Positions 23,680 to 31,353 of a stretch of DNA of 34,183 nt are shown piece by piece. Location: contig NZ_JAHFPY010000020.1 of NCBI RefSeq assembly GCF_023266535.1, positions 1 through 34,183 of the forward strand, read 5' to 3'. The notes under the pieces were generated by a model. That model saw nothing but the letters and a program-made list of their open reading frames with translations, was not told the DNA's origin and did no database searches. This DNA is from Sphingomonas sp. GTDB lineage: Bacteria > Pseudomonadota > Alphaproteobacteria > Sphingomonadales > Sphingomonadaceae. Position 1 is the first letter of the stretch; the number at the start of each line of letters is the position of its first letter. Made by a program: the position numbers and the translations under genes.

Positions 23680-24806
23680 CCGAAGACCTTTTTCAAAACT
23701 CGACCATAAATGCGGCTGAGGGCCTGGATGTCCTCGACCCGTGCATGCTCGCCGACCTTGTGCATGGTGGCGTTGGGCAGGCCGAAATCGACCACCGGGC
23801 AGAGCTGGATGAGGAAGCGGCCGTCCGAAGTGCCGCCGCTGGTCGACAGCTCCGGTTCGATGCCCATTTCGTCGCGGATCGCCGTGACTACCACGTCGTA
23901 GAGCTCGCCGGGCGGGGTGAGGAAAGCCTCGCCCGAGATACGCGCCCGAACGGTCGAACCTGGTGCTTCCCGCTCGGCGATCTCCTCGACCAATTTCACC
24001 AGATGCTCGCCGCGCTGGAGATTGTTGAAGCGGATGTTGAGCTGGGCGGTCGCCGAGGCCGGAATGACGTTGCTAGCCTGGGTTGGGGTCGAGACGGCGG
24101 TGAATTCGAGGTTGGACGGCGGGAAAGCATCGGTGCCGTTGTCGAGATGGAGCGCGTCGAGCGCGGCGATGACCCGCGCCAGCTTGGGCATCGGATTGTC
24201 GGCGCGGTGGGGATAGGCGACGTGGCCCTGCGTCCCGGGAACGTCGATCCACAAATTGACCGACCCGCGCCGGCCGATCTTGATGGTGTCGCCGAGGAGG
24301 TCGACCGAGGTCGGTTCGCCGATCAGGATCATGTCGGGACGGATGTTACGCTCGCTGAGCCAATCGATGATCCGCGGCGTGCCGTAGGTGGCATAGCCCT
24401 CCTCATCGCCGGTAATCAGGAAAGACAGGGTACCCTTGTCCTGCGGCATCGATGCAGCCGCGGCGGCAAAGGCGGCGATAGCGCTTTTCATGTCATTGGC
24501 GCCGCGCCCGGTCAGCACGCCGTCCTCGACCAGCGGATTGAAGGGGTCGCTGCCCCAGCCATCGCCGGGCGGGACCACGTCGAGGTGACCGGCAAAGCCG
24601 AAGTGCGGCGCGCCTTGCCCACGAATCGCAACCATATTCTCGGTCGGCCCGTCGGGCGCCTCGCCCATCACCCAGCGATGGATTTCAAATCCGTTCGCAC
24701 TGAGTGCCGCCGCCAGCACATCGAACACGTCGCCGCGCGCGGGCGTGGTGCTGGGGCAGGCGATCAGCGCCTTGGCGAGCTCGACGGGGTCGATGGACGA
24801 AGTCAT
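23676..24806 (-). CDS. dapE: Succinyl-diaminopimelate desuccinylase
   Basis: Zinc-dependent hydrolase that releases LL-diaminopimelate from the N-succinyl form in lysine and peptidoglycan precursor synthesis. The 376-residue M20-family protein opens IDPVELAKALIACPSTTPARG. The metal ligands sit in FAGHLDVVPPGDGW, GRGANDMKSAIAAF, ITGDEEGYA, IGEPTS and the C-terminal NATMHKVGEH. The lid domain contains GHVAYPHRADNP. GTSDGRFL, the substrate carboxylate loop, is also present. The ATG at 24806 is standard. Its TAG stop overlaps the TAA of the convergent GGDEF-EAL gene by 3 nt (4-nt CTAA). Confidence 0.97.
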   Translation of the reverse strand: MTSSIDPVELAKALIACPSTTPARGDVFDVLAAALSANGFEIHRWVMGEAPDGPTENMVAIRGQGAPHFGFAGHLDVVPPGDGWGSDPFNPLVEDGVLTGRGANDMKSAIAAFAAAAASMPQDKGTLSFLITGDEEGYATYGTPRIIDWLSERNIRPDMILIGEPTSVDLLGDTIKIGRRGSVNLWIDVPGTQGHVAYPHRADNPMPKLARVIAALDALHLDNGTDAFPPSNLEFTAVSTPTQASNVIPASATAQLNIRFNNLQRGEHLVKLVEEIAEREAPGSTVRARISGEAFLTPPGELYDVVVTAIRDEMGIEPELSTSGGTSDGRFLIQLCPVVDFGLPNATMHKVGEHARVEDIQALSRIYGRVLKKVFG

Positions 24807-24832
24807 GACGCTCGCCTAGCAAGGGGATCGCC

Positions 24833-25291
24833 ATGCCGAAAGTCGATCTTGAGTCAGTCGCTCCTTCCAACGCCACCGGTTACCCCGACCCATTCCACAA
24901 GGAGATGGCGGGGAGGTGGTGGAAGCGGATCGCGCCGCTAGCGGGCTTGACCGAGCTCGGCGCCAGCCATGTCACACTTGATCCGGGCGGCTGGTCGAGC
25001 CAGCGTCACTGGCACGATACCGAGGACGAAATGGTCATCATGCTGTCGGGAACCGCCATTCTTGTCGAGGATGATGGCGAAACCCTGGTGAAGGCCGGTG
25101 ACATACTGGCCTGGCCCAAGGGGAACGCCACTGGGCACCATCTGATCAACAGGTCAGACGAGCCTTGCAGCTTTGTTGCGATCAGCGCTGGCAAGCGGAC
25201 GGCGGGCGGATATTCCGACATCGATATGCTATTCACGGACGACGGGCGGTTCGTGCACCGTGACGGGACGGAATATCCGAGGCGGGGCTAG
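24833..25291 (+). CDS. Cupin-domain protein
   Basis: 152 residues from ATG 24833 with AAGGGG upstream. The single small-barrel cupin has motif 1 RHWHDTEDEMVIMLSGTAIL (HxH, Glu and Gly as expected for metal binding) and motif 2 KAGDILAWPKGNATGHHLIN with the second His. The N-terminal LGASHVTLDPGGWSSQRHWH is typical of stand-alone cupin_2 proteins. The enzymatic role, if any, is unknown. It is divergent from dapE (26-bp gap), and its stop shares a CTAG with the convergent GST gene. Confidence 0.85.
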   Translation: MPKVDLESVAPSNATGYPDPFHKEMAGRWWKRIAPLAGLTELGASHVTLDPGGWSSQRHWHDTEDEMVIMLSGTAILVEDDGETLVKAGDILAWPKGNATGHHLINRSDEPCSFVAISAGKRTAGGYSDIDMLFTDDGRFVHRDGTEYPRRG

Positions 25292-25953
25292 GCGGTCCCG
25301 GCGGCCTCGATCGATTCGATCACCCAGGGCTCGTCCTGGGCCTGCTCGATCCATTCAACCACATCGGCGCGGTGCAACACCGCTTCCATGTAGGCGGCGG
25401 CGAACGGCGGGACGCGCACGCCATAAGTTACGAAGCGTGTGACAACCGGCGCGAACATGATGTCGGCCGCGCTCCAGTTGCAGAACAGATATTCGCAGGT
25501 GCCGCCGAAGCGGGCGCGGGCCTGTGCCCAAAGATTGAGAATGCGGTTGATGTCGGCTTCGACCTCGGTCGAGAGTTCGGCCGAGCCGAAGTTGCGGCGG
25601 ACATTGAACGGCAGCTCGCGGCGCAAGGCTGAAAATCCGCTATGCATCTCGGCGGCCATCGAACGGGCCATGCCGCGAGCCGCCTCGTCCTCGGGCCAGA
25701 AACGCTCTCGGCCGACCTTGTCGGCGCAAAAGTCGATAATCGCCAGGCTGTCCCAGATGACGGTTTCGCCATCCCACAGGATCGGCACCTTGCCCAGCGA
25801 CGGGGCAAATTCGTCGCCTTCGCGGCGCTGTTCCCAGACTTCATCGAACAGCGGGACGACCAGCTCCTCGAACTCGAACCCGGCATGCTTCAGCGCCAGC
25901 CAGCCGCGCATCGACCAGCTCGAATAGGCGCGGTTGCCGATGATCAGCTTCAT
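25288..25953 (-). CDS. Glutathione S-transferase family protein
   Basis: 221 residues. The N-terminal thioredoxin-like domain reads MKLIIGNRAYSSWSMRGWLALKHAGFEFEEL, with a Ser-rich SSWS at the usual catalytic position. GKVPILWDGETVIWDSLAIIDFCAD follows, with the glutathione-binding cis-Pro and the E/D-S pair. An all-helical C-terminal domain covers about 90-215. It resembles the maleylacetoacetate isomerase/zeta-like proteobacterial group in layout, but the substrate is not predictable. It starts 13 nt after engB, so it probably rides on the rpmH-engB transcription unit. The stop codon shares CTAG with the cupin gene. Confidence 0.88.
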   Translation of the reverse strand: MKLIIGNRAYSSWSMRGWLALKHAGFEFEELVVPLFDEVWEQRREGDEFAPSLGKVPILWDGETVIWDSLAIIDFCADKVGRERFWPEDEAARGMARSMAAEMHSGFSALRRELPFNVRRNFGSAELSTEVEADINRILNLWAQARARFGGTCEYLFCNWSAADIMFAPVVTRFVTYGVRVPPFAAAYMEAVLHRADVVEWIEQAQDEPWVIESIEAAGTA

Positions 25954-25966
25954 GGCGTTTTCTGTT

Positions 25967-26605
25967 TCAATTTTGGGCCGCTTCCACGATTGCCGTCCTT
26001 AACTCGGCGATGCCGCTTCCGGTTTCGCTCGAGGTCGGCAGGATGAGCGGGTGGGCCGCCGGATGTTTCGCGGCTTCGGTGCGAATCGCCTCAATGGTTG
26101 CGTCGAGGTCGGTCGGCTTGACCTTGTCGGCCTTGGTCAGGACGAGGTGATAGCTGACCGCCGCATCGTCGAGCATTTTCATGATGTCGCGATCGACGTC
26201 CTTGAGCCCGTGGCGGGCGTCGACCAGCACCAGTGCGCGCTTTAGCACCTGCCGGCCGCGAAGAAAGTCGTTGATCAGGAAGCGCCAGCGCTTGACCATG
26301 TCTTTTGGCGCCTCGGCAAAGCCATAGCCGGGCATGTCGACCAGCCGCAGCGTCAGCGGCTTGCCGACATCGAAATAATTGAGCTCCTGCGTCCGGCCCG
26401 GCGTGTTCGACGCGCGGGCCAGCTTGCTGCGGTTGGTGACCGCGTTGATCAGCGAGCTCTTGCCGACGTTGGAGCGGCCGGCGAAGGCAATCTCCGGCAC
26501 GGTCGGCTGGGGCAAATGCTCCAGCTTCGGCGCCGACTTCAGGAACTCGATCGGCCCCGAGAAGAGCCTTCGGGCACGTTCGGCAATGCCGGCTTCGTCA
26601 GTCAC
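25967..26605 (-). CDS. engB: Ribosome biogenesis GTP-binding protein EngB (YihA/YsxC)
   Basis: Essential GTPase that assists large ribosomal subunit assembly. 212 residues. The G motifs are in order: G1 GRSNVGKSS (43-51), a G2 Thr in NTPGRTQELNYF, G3 DMPGYGFAEA (from residue 90), G4 LTKADK and G5 TSSETG. The start is GTG at 26605, one nucleotide past the yidC stop, so translation is probably coupled. yidC-engB adjacency is well conserved in Alphaproteobacteria. Confidence 0.96.
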   Translation of the reverse strand: MTDEAGIAERARRLFSGPIEFLKSAPKLEHLPQPTVPEIAFAGRSNVGKSSLINAVTNRSKLARASNTPGRTQELNYFDVGKPLTLRLVDMPGYGFAEAPKDMVKRWRFLINDFLRGRQVLKRALVLVDARHGLKDVDRDIMKMLDDAAVSYHLVLTKADKVKPTDLDATIEAIRTEAAKHPAAHPLILPTSSETGSGIAELRTAIVEAAQN

Positions 26606-26606
26606 C

Positions 26607-28319
26607 TCAGGTCTTGACCGGATGCGTGTCGCTGAGGTGCATGTCGTAGCGCTTGTAGAGCCACGCCTGCTGGCCGATCGTCAGGATATTCGATACCACC
26701 CAGTAGAGCTGCAGGCCGGCCGCGAACGGCGCCATCACGAACATCAGCACCCAAGGCATGAAGCTGAAGATCTGCTGCTGGACCGGGTCCATCTGCTGCG
26801 GGTTGAGCTTGAACTGGATGAACATGGTGACGCCAAGCAGGATCGGCAGCACGCCGATGGCGAGGAAGCCCGGCGGCGTGAAAGGCAGCGTGCCGAACAG
26901 GTTGAGGACCGTGGCCGGGTCGGGCGCGGACAGGTCATGGATCCACAGCGCGAACGGCTGGTGGCGCATTTCAACGCTGACCATCAGCACCTTGTAGAGC
27001 GCGTAGAACACCGGGATCTGCAGCAGGATCGGGAGGCAGCCCGCGGCCGGATTGATCTTCTCTTCCTGGTACAGCTTCAGCATTTCCTGCTGCAGCCGCG
27101 GCTTGTCGTCCTTGTAGCGCTCCTGCAGCGCCTTCATCTTCGGCTGGATCTTGCGCATCCCGGCCATCGACCGGAACTGCTTGTCGGCAATCGGGAACAT
27201 CAGGCCGCGAACGATCAACGTCAGGCAGATGATGGCGAAGCCGAAGTTGCCGATCTGACCGAACAGCCACAGCAGCACCTTGAAGATCGGGATCATGAAC
27301 CAGATGAACCAGCCCCAATCGATTGCCCGATGGAGCTCGACAATCCCGCCTTTCTCATATTTTTGCAGCAGGTCGTAATCCTTGGCGCCCGCAAAGAGGT
27401 GCGTTTCCCCGGTAACGGCCTGGCCCGGCGCGACCACGAACGGCGCGCCGGCATAATCAGCCTGGTAGGCGCCAGACTGGGTGCGCTTGAAGCTGGCCTC
27501 AATCGGGGCGTTGGCGGCCGGGGCGAGGGCGGTCAGCCAGTATTTGTCGGTGAAGCCGAGCCATCCACCGCGGCTGTCCAGCACGACGCCCGACTTGTCC
27601 TCGTCCAGCGTTTCCCATTTGACATCATATTCGGCCTTGCCGCCGAGATAGCTGATCGGCCCGACATGGTTGGTCCAGGTCGACGGATCCTTACTCTTGT
27701 CCGAGCGGCTGGTGAGGCCATAGGTCCGAACCGCGACGGCACTGGTGCCGGCGTTCACCACCCGCTGCCGGACCGTGAACAGATAGCCGTCGTCTACCGC
27801 GATGACCTGCTCAAACCGCTGGCCGGTCGGGTTGGTCCAACTCAAGGTCACCGGCTTGCCGGGGGCGAGCGTGGGTGCGCTGGCGGCCCAGACGCTGTTG
27901 GCGTCGGGCGTGGCGATGCCCTCGCCGGACCAGCCGAACTGGGCGAAATAGCTGTCTTTCGTTCCAGCCGGCGACAACAAGCGCACCGGCGGCGAATCCT
28001 TCTTGATCGTCTCGCGCTGCTTGACCAGGACGAGATCGTCGAACCGGGCGCCCTTCAGATTGATCGAACCTTCGAGGCTCGGCGTTTCGATGCGCACGCG
28101 CGGCGCTTCGGCCAGCACGACAGGGCGTTCGCGCAACGTCTGCGGCGCCGGGGTGCCCGGGATGGCGGCAGGCTGCGCGGCCGGCTTCGTCTTGCCACTC
28201 TCGACCTGATGGGCGGGCGGCTGCGGCGTCGGGAAGAATTTCTCGGACAAGAGCCCCCAGCCGAGCAGCACCAGGGCGCTCAGCACGATCGCGAGGAGCA
28301 TGTTGCGATTATCGTTCAC
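26607..28319 (-). CDS. yidC: Membrane protein insertase YidC
   Basis: Inserts and folds inner-membrane proteins with or without SecYEG. The 570-residue product has the N-terminal helix NMLLAIVLSALVLLGWGLL. A large periplasmic beta domain (about 55-340) follows. The conserved 60-kDa insertase core starts at about 350, with MFPIADKQFRSMAGMRKIQPKM, NPAAGCLPILLQIPVFYALYKVLMVSVEMRHQPFALWIHDLSAPDP and FSFMPWVLMFVMAPFAAGLQLYWVVSN. The start is GTG at 28319, 17 nt after the yidD stop. Length and topology (five core helices plus N-terminal anchor) are normal. Confidence 0.97.
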   Translation of the reverse strand: MNDNRNMLLAIVLSALVLLGWGLLSEKFFPTPQPPAHQVESGKTKPAAQPAAIPGTPAPQTLRERPVVLAEAPRVRIETPSLEGSINLKGARFDDLVLVKQRETIKKDSPPVRLLSPAGTKDSYFAQFGWSGEGIATPDANSVWAASAPTLAPGKPVTLSWTNPTGQRFEQVIAVDDGYLFTVRQRVVNAGTSAVAVRTYGLTSRSDKSKDPSTWTNHVGPISYLGGKAEYDVKWETLDEDKSGVVLDSRGGWLGFTDKYWLTALAPAANAPIEASFKRTQSGAYQADYAGAPFVVAPGQAVTGETHLFAGAKDYDLLQKYEKGGIVELHRAIDWGWFIWFMIPIFKVLLWLFGQIGNFGFAIICLTLIVRGLMFPIADKQFRSMAGMRKIQPKMKALQERYKDDKPRLQQEMLKLYQEEKINPAAGCLPILLQIPVFYALYKVLMVSVEMRHQPFALWIHDLSAPDPATVLNLFGTLPFTPPGFLAIGVLPILLGVTMFIQFKLNPQQMDPVQQQIFSFMPWVLMFVMAPFAAGLQLYWVVSNILTIGQQAWLYKRYDMHLSDTHPVKT

Positions 28320-28336
28320 TCGACTGTCCTTGAATA

Positions 28337-28549
28337 TCAGGGGACGGGATCAACACCCTGTCCGCCCCATGGATGGCAACGGAAGATGCGCTTGAGGGCC
28401 AGCCAGCTTCCTTTGAGCGCGCCATAGCGTTGCAAAGCGGTGATTGCATAGGCCGAACAGCTTGGCTGGAACCGGCAGCTGGGCGGCAGGACCCGGCTTG
28501 GGCCTTTTTGCCAAGCCCGGGTAAGCAGGATGAGGCCTTTGGCAATCAT
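28337..28549 (-). CDS. yidD: Membrane protein insertion efficiency factor YidD
   Basis: Small amphipathic membrane-associated protein that helps YidC-dependent insertion. 70 residues: [20 protein letters not shown], then [21 protein letters not shown] and [25 protein letters not shown]. The conserved cysteines and the terminal [13 protein letters not shown] block identify it. The ATG at 28549 overlaps the rnpA stop in an ATGA quartet. Confidence 0.96.
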   Translation of the reverse strand: MIAKGLILLTRAWQKGPSRVLPPSCRFQPSCSAYAITALQRYGALKGSWLALKRIFRCHPWGGQGVDPVP

Positions 28550-29040
28550 GGCGCTGGAAGCAGGGCAATACTCTGCTGACTGCCCAATTTTCTGAGAGCG
28601 CGGGCCAAATCGAGGCGAAGCGCACCGAACTCCCGCTCATTTCCGCCCTGGCGTCCGATCAGCACATGGTCAGATCCGGGAATTCCGTCTGTCGGCAGCA
28701 ACTCGCGGGCTATCGAGCGCAGACGGCGCTTCATCCGGTTGCGGACGACGGCATTGCCGATCTTCTTGGTCACGGTGAAACCGACGCGCATGGTCGGGTC
28801 GTCATCGCCGCGCGGGCGGACGAGCAGGACGAATCCGGGCATGGGGGCGCGCTTGCCGCGGTTGGCGGCGAGGAAATCCGAGCGCTTGGTAAGGGTAACT
28901 AGGCGCTGAGCTTCTTGCGGCCGCGGGCGCGGCGCGCGTTCAGCACCTTGCGTCCGCCGACCGTCGCCATGCGGCTGCGGAACCCGTGCCGCCGCTTGCG
29001 GACCAGATTGCTCGGCTGGAAAGTGCGCTTCATCGCTCAT
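28546..29040 (-). CDS. rnpA: RNase P protein component, start unusual (may enclose rpmH)
   Basis: Protein subunit of RNase P, which matures tRNA 5' ends. The conserved body begins [19 protein letters not shown] and includes [32 protein letters not shown], the RNR signature. The body's first codon (28899) is GTT, overlapping the rpmH TAG stop. Between the in-frame ATG at 29040 and this point there is no ATG, GTG, TTG or CTG. The first downstream ATG (PMPGF) would delete conserved residues. So either the protein starts at 29040, giving 164 residues with rpmH wholly inside it in another frame, as known in Thermus, or GTT is used, or there is a sequence error (GTG to GTT). The 47-residue extension is Pro/Arg-rich overprint. 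The stop overlaps yidD. Confidence 0.85.
   Translation of the reverse strand: MSDEAHFPAEQSGPQAAARVPQPHGDGRRTQGAERAPRPRPQEAQRLVTLTKRSDFLAANRGKRAPMPGFVLLVRPRGDDDPTMRVGFTVTKKIGNAVVRNRMKRRLRSIARELLPTDGIPGSDHVLIGRQGGNEREFGALRLDLARALRKLGSQQSIALLPAP
28899..29033 (-). CDS. rpmH: 50S ribosomal protein L34
   Basis: Small basic ribosomal protein of the large subunit. The ATG at 29033 begins 44 codons: [20 protein letters not shown], then [24 protein letters not shown] and TAG. This is a perfect family match. AAGG with 8-nt spacing is its ribosome binding site. An alternative out-of-frame ATG at 29040, 7 nt earlier, would open the rnpA frame. It heads the rpmH-rnpA-yidD-yidC-engB cluster. Confidence 0.98.
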   Translation of the reverse strand: MKRTFQPSNLVRKRRHGFRSRMATVGGRKVLNARRARGRKKLSA

Positions 29041-29056
29041 GCCTTTAAATTCGAAT

Positions 29057-29080
29057 GAAAAAGGGCCGCCGAAGCGGCCG
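29057..29080 (-). terminator. Terminator-like hairpin in the rpmH leader
   Basis: On the minus strand GGCCGC-TTCG-GCGGCC (29079-29064) is a perfect 6-bp stem with a stable TTCG tetraloop, followed by CTTTTTC. It lies a few bases after the predicted transcription start and about 17 nt before the translation start region. It could therefore attenuate or pause transcription. Confidence 0.6.
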
Positions 29081-29092
29081 TTGTTGGGGGCG

Positions 29093-29121
29093 CGGATAGT
29101 CGCGAGGGCCGCAGAAGTCAA
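29093..29121 (-). promoter_or_regulatory. rpmH promoter
   Basis: On the minus strand TTGACT (29121-29116), 17 nt, TATCCG (29098-29093) is close to sigma-70 consensus. The TGA stop of the upstream membrane protein gene lies inside the -35 box. The predicted transcription start is near 29086. Confidence 0.75.
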
Positions 29122-29483
29122 CGCTGATCGTGGATTTGATCACTCTCGCCGGCAGCCATCTGTTCCTTACGGATTGCCTCGCGGCGGAGCGCACTTGGGC
29201 GGCGGAGTATCAGATCTGCCCAACGCGTTGGCGTGACGGGTCGTCCGAGCACTTTTGGGGCCTTTTTTCCTTCCCACCGCTTTAGTTTCACATAGTGGCG
29301 GCGTGCCCACATGCTCGACTTCAGAACCAGAATAAGGCCGGGAATGCCGAAGAACAGCCCGCCTGGACCTGGAATCGGACCAACGATCAGGGCCGCACCG
29401 AGCAGCACGATGCCGATGACGAACATAGACCATTCGACCCAGGGATGATCGAAAAAGGCCCGCCATTGTTCGCGACTGATCAT
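29118..29483 (-). CDS. Small PGPG-motif membrane protein
   Basis: 121 residues. After MISREQWRAFFDHPWVEW, hydrophobic segments lie at about 19-37 and 42-56. They flank IVGPIPGPGGLFFGIPGLILVLKSS, which resembles the PGPGW family of putative transmembrane proteins. A basic cytoplasmic tail follows, with WARRHYVKLKRWEGKKAPK. Function unknown. The gene is transcribed toward rpmH, and its stop overlaps the rpmH -35. It is divergent from comM. Confidence 0.78.
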   Translation of the reverse strand: MISREQWRAFFDHPWVEWSMFVIGIVLLGAALIVGPIPGPGGLFFGIPGLILVLKSSMWARRHYVKLKRWEGKKAPKVLGRPVTPTRWADLILRRPSALRREAIRKEQMAAGESDQIHDQR

Positions 29484-29618
29484 GTGACCGATGTGGGCAA
29501 GGAATAAGACGAGACAAGGGCGCTTGCGTAACGATTCGGATGCAGTCTAGGCTTGGCATGCCGAGCTAGGGGGACGTTTGCGCCATTGCTGTGTGCGTCG
29601 CGCGGACGGCGGCCGTTG

Positions 29619-31127
29619 ATGGTCGCCACCGTTGCCACCGTCGCCTACCTCGGGCTCGAGGCACGATCGGTCGAGGTCCAGGTTCAGCTGTCGAGCGGGC
29701 TGCCGAAATTCCACATCGTGGGATTGCCGGACAAGGCCGTTGCCGAGAGTCGCCAGCGGGTCAGGGCAGCGCTGTCGTCGATCGGTCTTGCGCTGCCGCC
29801 CAAGGTGATCACCGTCAACCTGTCGCCTGCTGACCTACCCAAGGAAGGCGCGCACTTCGATCTTCCCATTGCGTTATGCCTGCTGGCGGCGATCGGGGCG
29901 ACCGACGCCGAAAGCCTGTCGCACTATATCGCCGTCGGCGAACTGGCGCTGGACGGGCGGATTGCAACATCACCCGGCGTGCTGCTCGCCGCGCTGCATG
30001 CCAGCGGGCAGGGCATGGGGCTGATCTGTCCGGCCAAACAAGGCGCTGAAGCCGCCTGGGCCGGCAATGTCGAAGTGTTGGCGGCGCCCGACCTGCTGGC
30101 CCTGCTGTCGCATTTGAAAGGGACGCAGTTGCTTCGGCCGCCTGAGCCGGGCGAGGCCGAGCCGGTGGTCGGCGGACCGGACCTGAAGCAGGTCAAGGGC
30201 CAGGAAGTCGCCAAGCGGGCGCTGGAGATCGCCGCGGCCGGCGGCCACAATCTGCTGATGAGCGGCCCGCCCGGGGCAGGCAAGTCGCTGCTCGCCGCCT
30301 GCCTGCCGGGGATCTTGCCGCCGCTCGAACCGGCCGAGGCGCTCGAAGTGTCGATGGTCGCCAGCGTGGCCGGCGAGCTGGAGGGCGGACGGCTGCGACG
30401 CCGCCGCCCGTTCCGGTCGCCGCATCACAGCGCCTCGATGCCGGCCCTCGTCGGAGGAGGACTCAAAGTGCGGCCTGGAGAGATCAGCCTGGCGCATCTG
30501 GGCGTGTTATTCCTCGACGAACTGCCCGAGTTCCAGCGGACCGTGCTCGATTCGCTGCGCCAGCCGCTGGAGACGGGCACCGTCAGCGTTGCCCGAGCCA
30601 ATATGCACGTCACCTTCCCGGCGCGGGTGCAGATGGTGGCGGCGATGAACCCCTGCCGCTGCGGTCATCTCGGCGATCCGGCGCTGGCCTGTGCGCGGGC
30701 GCCGCGCTGCGCCGCCGACTATCAGGCCAAGGTGTCGGGGCCGTTGCTCGACCGCATCGACCTCCACGTCGAAGTCCAGGGCGTCAGCGCCGCCGACTTG
30801 ACCTTGCTACCGCCCGCCGAGGGCAGCGACGAGGTCGTCAAGCGGGTCGCAGCGGCGCGGTCAGTCCAGTCGCGGCGGTTCAACGGCAATGGCGTCCGGA
30901 CCAATGCCGAAGCCGATGGCGAACTGCTTGATGCCATCGCCACGCCGGATGAGCCGGGCCGCAAGCTGCTGGCCGACGCCGCCGCGGCGATGCGATTGAG
31001 CGCGCGGGGGTTCCATCGCGTACTCAGGGTTGCGCGGACGATTGCCGACCTGGCCGGAGCCGAAACGGTCGGCCGGATCCATGTAGCCGAAGCGCTCAGC
31101 TACCGTCGCCAGGCACCGCGCAACTGA
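29619..31127 (+). CDS. comM: ComM/YifB-family Mg-chelatase-like AAA ATPase
   Basis: Hexameric helicase that promotes branch migration of integrated DNA during natural transformation. The product is 502 residues from ATG 29619 (MVATVATVAYLGLEARSVEVQVQLSSGLP); the longer upstream reading lacks family similarity. The N-terminal Lon-like domain has FHIVGLPDKAVAESRQRVRAAL and NLSPADLPKEG. Walker A is MSGPPGAGKSLLAACLPG and Walker B VLFLDELPEF. FRSPHHSASMPALVGGG and the cysteine-containing NPCRCGHLG...CARAPRCAADY follow, and the C-terminal lid contains SARGFHRVLRVARTIADL. dprA in the same window works in the same process. Confidence 0.94.
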   Translation: MVATVATVAYLGLEARSVEVQVQLSSGLPKFHIVGLPDKAVAESRQRVRAALSSIGLALPPKVITVNLSPADLPKEGAHFDLPIALCLLAAIGATDAESLSHYIAVGELALDGRIATSPGVLLAALHASGQGMGLICPAKQGAEAAWAGNVEVLAAPDLLALLSHLKGTQLLRPPEPGEAEPVVGGPDLKQVKGQEVAKRALEIAAAGGHNLLMSGPPGAGKSLLAACLPGILPPLEPAEALEVSMVASVAGELEGGRLRRRRPFRSPHHSASMPALVGGGLKVRPGEISLAHLGVLFLDELPEFQRTVLDSLRQPLETGTVSVARANMHVTFPARVQMVAAMNPCRCGHLGDPALACARAPRCAADYQAKVSGPLLDRIDLHVEVQGVSAADLTLLPPAEGSDEVVKRVAAARSVQSRRFNGNGVRTNAEADGELLDAIATPDEPGRKLLADAAAAMRLSARGFHRVLRVARTIADLAGAETVGRIHVAEALSYRRQAPRN

Positions 31128-31156
31128 TTGCCATAGGCAAAAGCCTCGGCTAGCAG
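31128..31156 (+). promoter_or_regulatory. Candidate tRNA-Leu promoter
   Basis: TTGCCA (31128-31133), 17 nt, TAGCAG (31151-31156), ending 10 nt before the tRNA 5' end. It overlaps a small TTGCC/GGCAA inverted repeat directly after the comM stop. Confidence 0.5.
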
Positions 31157-31166
31157 GCGCCCGCGT

Positions 31167-31250
31167 GCCCCCGTGGCGGAATGGTAGACGCGCTCGACTC
31201 AAAATCGAGTGTCGAAAGACGTGTCCGTTCGAGTCGGACCGGGGGCACCA
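31167..31250 (+). tRNA. tRNA-Leu (anticodon CAA)
   Basis: Acceptor GCCCCCG (31167-31173) pairs with CGGGGGC (31240-31246), followed by discriminator A and encoded CCA. The anticodon stem CTCGA/TCGAG encloses the loop CTCAAAA, giving anticodon CAA (reads UUG). A long variable arm GTGTCGAAAGACGT marks a class II tRNA. The T arm is GTCCG-TTCGAGT-CGGAC. Confidence 0.96.
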
Positions 31251-31353
31251 GCAAATAGCGCAGGCAATGCGGCGTATTGCCGAGCATTTTGCTCCGAAAA
31301 TCCCAGCTTCCGCGCCATCTGGCGGCCAACCTAATGTTGGTTAAGATGCCGCC

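Noticed and set aside
31167..31353. Integrative element at tRNA-Leu
   Set aside because: No integrase is present and I noticed no repeated tRNA 3' end; flanking genes are core.
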